Source: an uncultured Neisseriaceae bacterium (GTDB lineage Bacteria; Pseudomonadota; Gammaproteobacteria; Burkholderiales; UBA11063). From it: a stretch of DNA of 15,313 nt. Below are positions 13,418 through 15,313 of the stretch, one piece after another. Below the pieces are notes generated by a model, which was not told the origin of the DNA, did not search any database, and was given only the letters and a program-made list of their open reading frames with translations. Made by a program: the position numbers and the translations under genes. Position 1 is the stretch's first letter; every line of letters begins with the position of its first letter. The stretch lies in NCBI GenBank assembly GCA_937952895.1, contig CALFYC010000091.1, forward strand, positions 1-15,313, read 5' to 3'.

Positions 13418-13452
13418 AATATTTTAGTGCCAAAATTTCGGCTGAAAATATT
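13418..13452. repeat. 35-bp interrupted inverted repeat between holA and the iscR promoter
   Basis: The outer arms AATATTTT (13418-13425) and AAAATATT (13445-13452) are perfect reverse complements, and an inner imperfect palindrome (GCCAAAATTTCGGC, 13429-13442) has the same centre to within a base. It begins 35 bp upstream of the iscR -35 box. No U-run follows on either strand, so a simple terminator of holA is unlikely. A protein-binding site or a Rho-dependent end are alternatives. Confidence 0.45.
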
Positions 13453-13497
13453 GTTGTAGATTGATTTATTTAGTTATGGCGTCAACTCAAATATAGA

Positions 13498-14484
13498 CTA
13501 TTTTTGAGCAAATATAGTGATAATTTCAATTAATTGATATTTAATATCGCCTTTTGCAATTCCTTTAATTAACATGTCAAGATAACTTAATTTGTCTAGT
13601 ATGCTAATTAAATTATTAAAATGTAAGCGATTGTTAGCTTTTTGGATTGCTGCAATTGTATCGCCCCAAATTCGTAGCGTTGGTATTGCTGAAGCAATAG
13701 AGTTGCCTTGTTTTAATAGAGATTTAATCTTAAATAATTTACGAATATCTTCAAGCATAATCCACATAATCAAGATAGCATCTTCATGGTTTTTATATAA
13801 GCTATCCAAGATTTTTATGCTGCTGGCTAAATTACCAGATAGGTAAGCTGTAGATAATTGGTAGATATTATATTGAGAATTATCTACATTTTGAATTACT
13901 TTGAAATCAATCGATGATCCACTTGGGTGTGTTAGGGCTAGTCGATTTAATTCCTGAATCAATTGAACTTGATTAGCTTGATTTAGTTCAATTAATAGAT
14001 TTATTGCCTCTTCAGAAATTATAAGGTTTTCTGTTTGGAGTCTATATTTAATAATTGTTCTTGCATCTGTTGGGGATATATTAATAATAATGCCATTATT
14101 TGTTATTGCACTTACCCATGCTGAAGATAGATCTTTTTTAGTTAATTGATCAGATACTATTAATAGAAAATTATCTGAGCCTAAGTGATTTATAATTTTA
14201 ATAATTTGTTCTTGATGCTCAAGTGTTGGCTTAGTTTTATATTCAATAGTTATAAAGTTGGTATCATTAAATAGGGATCCATTATTTAAAATATCCCAAA
14301 TTTCAGTATAGTTAAAAAATCGGTCAGCTGTATATTTATATTGATTGGAATAAGTAGATAATTTATTCTTTAACACCTGAACTGCATAGTTAATAAATGG
14401 ATAACTATCTTCATTTCCATGAAGTATAGCAGTGTTATACTGTTTATCAGAGTATGAGTTATTAAATAAATTATTTAGATTCAT
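13498..14484 (-). CDS. holA: DNA polymerase III subunit delta
   Basis: A 328-residue clamp-loader subunit that opens the beta sliding clamp during replication. It resembles HolA in the N-terminal portion (YNTAILHGNEDSYPFINYAV, like the family's -Y-L-G-E--L------), the central LLIVSDQLTKKDLSSAWVSA with the following GIIINISPTDARTI, and the C-terminal alpha-helical collar (AILIMWIMLEDIRKLFKIKS). Like all delta subunits it has no Walker A motif. Length is normal (E. coli 343). The ATG at 14484 overlaps the end of lptE by 14 bp, the usual lptE-holA coupling in Gammaproteobacteria and Betaproteobacteria, which supports the assignment of this weakly conserved protein. No Shine-Dalgarno sequence is seen. 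Confidence 0.92.
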   Translation of the reverse strand: MNLNNLFNNSYSDKQYNTAILHGNEDSYPFINYAVQVLKNKLSTYSNQYKYTADRFFNYTEIWDILNNGSLFNDTNFITIEYKTKPTLEHQEQIIKIINHLGSDNFLLIVSDQLTKKDLSSAWVSAITNNGIIINISPTDARTIIKYRLQTENLIISEEAINLLIELNQANQVQLIQELNRLALTHPSGSSIDFKVIQNVDNSQYNIYQLSTAYLSGNLASSIKILDSLYKNHEDAILIMWIMLEDIRKLFKIKSLLKQGNSIASAIPTLRIWGDTIAAIQKANNRLHFNNLISILDKLSYLDMLIKGIAKGDIKYQLIEIITIFAQK

Positions 14485-14989
14485 TGTTATCTAAGTTTTC
14501 ATATTTAAAATGGATTAATCTCCGAATTAGTTGATTGGTGGCGTTTCTATGTAACTCATCCCAAAATGTTGCTTCATTTTGATCATTGGCTAAAACAGTA
14601 CTGTCATTATATTGCATAACGCTTTGAGCTGATACGTTAATGTCATTTCCTACTTGTTCACCTTTTTGCCAAACTTGGGCAACCGCTTGATACATTAAGA
14701 TATATGAGGCAATTCTACCAGCGCTATTAAATGTTTGTGGCTGTCTACTAGTTTGCTCATCAACTAAACGCAAGGTCACTTGTGCTTTGTCTGGAGATTT
14801 TACAATTTCAGCTAAATTTTGTACTTTAATTGTGGTTTGTAAATTTTTACATATGATGACATTACCACAATCAATATAAACAGTCTTAAAAGGTAACTCA
14901 TAATCACCACCTTGACCACGTAGATGAAATCCACATGCGGTTAATGATATAAAGAGCAGAGTCATAAGGTTAAATTTAAAATATTTCAT
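14471..14989 (-). CDS. lptE: LPS-assembly lipoprotein LptE
   Basis: A 172-residue outer-membrane lipoprotein that plugs the LptD barrel and helps insert lipopolysaccharide into the outer leaflet. The N-terminus is a lipoprotein signal with the lipobox LTAC (Cys19 lipidated) followed directly by the family signature GFHLRG. Later blocks AQVTLRLVDEQTSRQPQTF and AGRIASYILMYQAVAQVW, and the final helix with NATNQLIRRL, fit LptE (formerly RlpB). The ATG at 14989 lies 16 bp beyond the ppk stop; an AGGA is present but rather far upstream (14 bases). It overlaps holA by 14 bp. Its usual upstream neighbour leuS is replaced by ppk here. The gene shows that the organism has an LPS-type outer membrane. 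Confidence 0.93.
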   Translation of the reverse strand: MKYFKFNLMTLLFISLTACGFHLRGQGGDYELPFKTVYIDCGNVIICKNLQTTIKVQNLAEIVKSPDKAQVTLRLVDEQTSRQPQTFNSAGRIASYILMYQAVAQVWQKGEQVGNDINVSAQSVMQYNDSTVLANDQNEATFWDELHRNATNQLIRRLIHFKYENLDNNESK

Positions 14990-15005
14990 GATTTAAAATG
15001 TTATC

Positions 15006-15313
15006 CTACTTCTGCTTAATTTTACTAGATTTAATGTTAATGTACGGGTCAATTTCTTTATACGCCCGTTTTTTCATTAAGCGTTCTTGAGCACAGGTTT
15101 TTTTACCGCGACCAATAAAACGTGAATAAGTGCCATCTGGATGCATGAACCATGATTCAACGTTATCACGAATATAAACTTTTAATCCTTCTTCAATGAT
15201 ACGCTTTTTAATCTTTAGGTCAAGAATTGGAATACATGTTTCAACTCTTCTAAAGAAGTTGCGATTCATCCAATCAGCAGATGCAATATATAGATTTTCT
15301 TTAGCACTAGATC
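15006..15313 (-). CDS. ppk: Polyphosphate kinase 1, C-terminal end (partial, runs off the window)
   Basis: The frame is open from the right edge to the TAG at 15006-15008, giving about 101 residues. It reads ENLYIASADWMNRNFFRRVE and continues with TCIPILDLKIKKRIIEEGL. This is the C-terminal phospholipase D-like domain of PPK1, where the family shows YISSADWM-RN--RR-E---P. It is followed by YIRDNVESWFMHPDGTYSR, the usual -DN--AW-L--DG-Y-R block. PPK1 makes inorganic polyphosphate from ATP at the inner membrane. The two catalytic histidines lie outside the window. An ATG at 15269 lies inside the conserved block and is not the true start. lptE follows after 16 bp, suggesting a ppk-lptE-holA transcript. 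Confidence 0.93.
   Translation of the reverse strand, partial: SSAKENLYIASADWMNRNFFRRVETCIPILDLKIKKRIIEEGLKVYIRDNVESWFMHPDGTYSRFIGRGKKTCAQERLMKKRAYKEIDPYINIKSSKIKQK

Noticed and set aside
13592..13846. Plus-strand open frame inside holA
   Set aside because: Antisense to a well-supported gene and without start signals.

Overview
This window comes from the chromosome of an AT-rich proteobacterium (roughly two-thirds A+T by eye). It carries ordinary housekeeping genes. The ISC gene set, an LptE lipoprotein, the style of the polyphosphate kinase C-terminus and an RsmB-like methyltransferase of the kind I associate with Betaproteobacteria suggest an AT-rich betaproteobacterium, perhaps Neisseriales-like. 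That placement is inference from family resemblance, not from a tree.

Layout. Positions 1-1448 (+ strand) hold the 3' end of coaD (CoA biosynthesis) and an RsmB/NOP2-family RNA cytosine-C5 methyltransferase. Positions 1449-3483 are gene-poor and look degraded. Frame-broken fragments lie at about 1535-1808, and a good-looking + strand promoter and start signal lead only to a 9-codon ORF. A Blc-type lipocalin and a DUF1398 protein (both - strand) follow, and then more protein-like debris at about 3093-3431. crcB/fluC (fluoride channel) is on the + strand at 3540-3923, with a 24-codon leader ORF overlapping its start.

Everything from 3939 to the right edge is on the - strand. In transcription order (right to left) it runs: ppk (C-terminal end, cut by the window edge), lptE and holA, tightly packed. 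Next comes the ISC operon iscR-iscS-iscU-iscA-hscB-hscA behind an IscR-type promoter. Then come an NCS2-type purine/pyrimidine permease with its own extended -10 promoter, a hairpin terminator, a bestrophin-family channel, and an MsbA-like ABC exporter that ends 15 bp from crcB in convergent orientation.

How the genes work together. IscS takes sulfur from cysteine, IscU is the scaffold, HscA/HscB release the cluster by the LPPVK-dependent chaperone cycle, IscA is an A-type carrier, and IscR with its own [2Fe-2S] ligands closes the feedback loop. All catalytic and ligand residues are present at canonical positions. The usual fdx and iscX genes are not found after hscA; a permease occupies that position. 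LptE serves the outer-membrane LPS translocon and HolA the replisome clamp loader. The bestrophin and ABC exporter genes are close enough to be cotranscribed, but no shared function can be read from the sequence.

I see no CRISPR array, tRNA, rRNA, insertion sequence or obvious defence system. The most informative non-coding signal is the near-perfect type 1 IscR site inside the iscR promoter. The least explained sequence is the pair of eroded intergenic stretches around the lipocalin and DUF1398 genes.
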